A DNA stretch of 6,438 bases from assembly GCA_015233755.1 (NCBI GenBank), contig JADFXA010000126.1, positions 1-6,438 of the forward strand. The letters are read 5' to 3'. The position numbers were made by a program, and so were the translations under genes. Source of the stretch: Desulfamplus sp. Lineage in GTDB: Bacteria > Desulfobacterota > Desulfobacteria > Desulfobacterales > Desulfobacteraceae. Positions 5,779 through 6,438 of this stretch are shown piece by piece. Positions within the stretch are counted from its first letter, which is position 1, and the number at the start of each line of letters is the position of its first letter. The notes under the pieces were generated by a model. It was given only the letters and a program-made list of their open reading frames with translations, made no database searches and had not been told where the DNA came from.

Positions 5779-6438
5779 TTAATTTTCCAACTTCTTTTTA
5801 AGCCACCAACTTGTATCAGGGGCAGGCGTTCCTTTTGGAAGATTCGGATTTTCAAGAATGAAAAACTTTCGTTTCTCCAGATCGGCTTTTTTTAGGATAC
5901 CATCATGATATTTCAAAAATAGATTTTTGAAAGACCCGTCATTTTCGGCAATATTCAATCCTTTGGTTATTCTTTCTGCTGTCTTGACATTTGTTTTATT
6001 GACGAAGAAGTAAACCGGATATGGATAGTAAAAAGCGTTATGAGGATCCACGACAATATTCGGGCAGCTTGCTCCAAATTGTTCAATCTCGTCCCATGCT
6101 TCATTTATTCCTCTGGGAAAAAAATCAAAACGTTTGGCTTCCAGCTTTTTGAATAATAATTCGTAGCCCGTTGATTTATCCACTTTGATACCGTTTGCCG
6201 TAAGAATATTTATATCTGCCCAGTGCATATCAAAACCAGCTGTAAATTGTGATTTTAATTCATCAATGCTCTGTATAGATGAAAATGCAGCAAGATTGTC
6301 TTTGTGTATTAGAAATACACGGTAACCGAGAATCCCTTTGAGAATAGGAATCCGAATTGGCAAAAAATTTTGTTCCCGCTCTTCGCTCGTAGGCAGAAAA
6401 GCAATATTCACGAGTTTGTCCTCTTCCAGAAATTTCAA
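5779..6438 (-). CDS. Periplasmic-type solute-binding protein, N-terminus beyond the window
   Basis: The frame stays open to the window edge, so the true start and any signal peptide lie outside. The visible 219 residues are the C-terminal part of a protein like the amino-acid-type (family 3) solute-binding proteins of ABC transporters. Features are a run with LGYRVFLIHKDN (37-48), SIQSIDELKS (54-63), GFDMHWADINIL (68-79), GYELLFKKLEAKRFDFFPRGINEAW (91-115, a conserved core), and YPYPVYFFVNK (138-148). It ends in WWLKKKLEN. This subgroup is usually about 280-310 aa, so some 70-90 residues are probably missing. Its ligand cannot be told from sequence, and many members have no permease beside them. 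The gene converges on the FecR gene and seems by eye somewhat richer in G+C than the mqn genes, so it may have a separate history. Confidence 0.8.
   Translation of the reverse strand: MKFLEEDKLVNIAFLPTSEEREQNFLPIRIPILKGILGYRVFLIHKDNLAAFSSIQSIDELKSQFTAGFDMHWADINILTANGIKVDKSTGYELLFKKLEAKRFDFFPRGINEAWDEIEQFGASCPNIVVDPHNAFYYPYPVYFFVNKTNVKTAERITKGLNIAENDGSFKNLFLKYHDGILKKADLEKRKFFILENPNLPKGTPAPDTSWWLKKKLEN

Overview
The window is AT-rich chromosomal DNA, apparently from a Gram-negative anaerobe or microaerophile. Three things suggest this: two enzymes of the futalosine route to menaquinone, a Tat-exported FecR-domain protein, and a periplasmic-type solute-binding protein. Strong Shine-Dalgarno sites sit in front of GTG and TTG starts. 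An AT-rich member of Desulfobacterota (Deltaproteobacteria) fits best, but no rRNA or marker gene is present, so this is inference only.

Layout. Positions 2-5680 all read on the + strand. The window opens with the C-terminal tail of an unidentified protein, which overlaps a 96-aa protein of unknown function by ATGA. After a 133-bp gap comes a 635-aa protein with an unusual architecture: a globular N-terminus, a charged helix of ten 8-residue repeats, a second coiled coil, two four-cysteine zinc ribbons, a Pro/Gln/Tyr tail and a basic C-terminus. Next are the radical-SAM genes mqnE and mqnC, overlapping by 14 bp, and then a FecR-domain gene with a Tat signal. Convergent to these, on the - strand from 6438 to 5779, is a solute-binding protein whose N-terminus lies outside the window. 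A 9-bp hairpin sits in the convergent gap.

How the genes relate. MqnE and MqnC catalyse two radical-SAM steps of futalosine-dependent menaquinone synthesis (mqnA, mqnB and mqnD are not in the window). Their overlap indicates one transcript, possibly shared with the 635-aa gene upstream and the FecR gene downstream. No functional link of those two to menaquinone can be shown here.

Most interesting points: (1) the octad-repeat helix and zinc-ribbon protein, whose repeats match the i to i+4 salt-bridge pattern of ER/K single alpha-helices; (2) a frame break near the end of the FecR gene, with the expected C-terminus continuing in another frame; (3) short polar insertions at conserved places in both MqnE and MqnC. 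I see no mobile element, CRISPR array, tRNA or rRNA, and no gene-free stretch over 300 bp.
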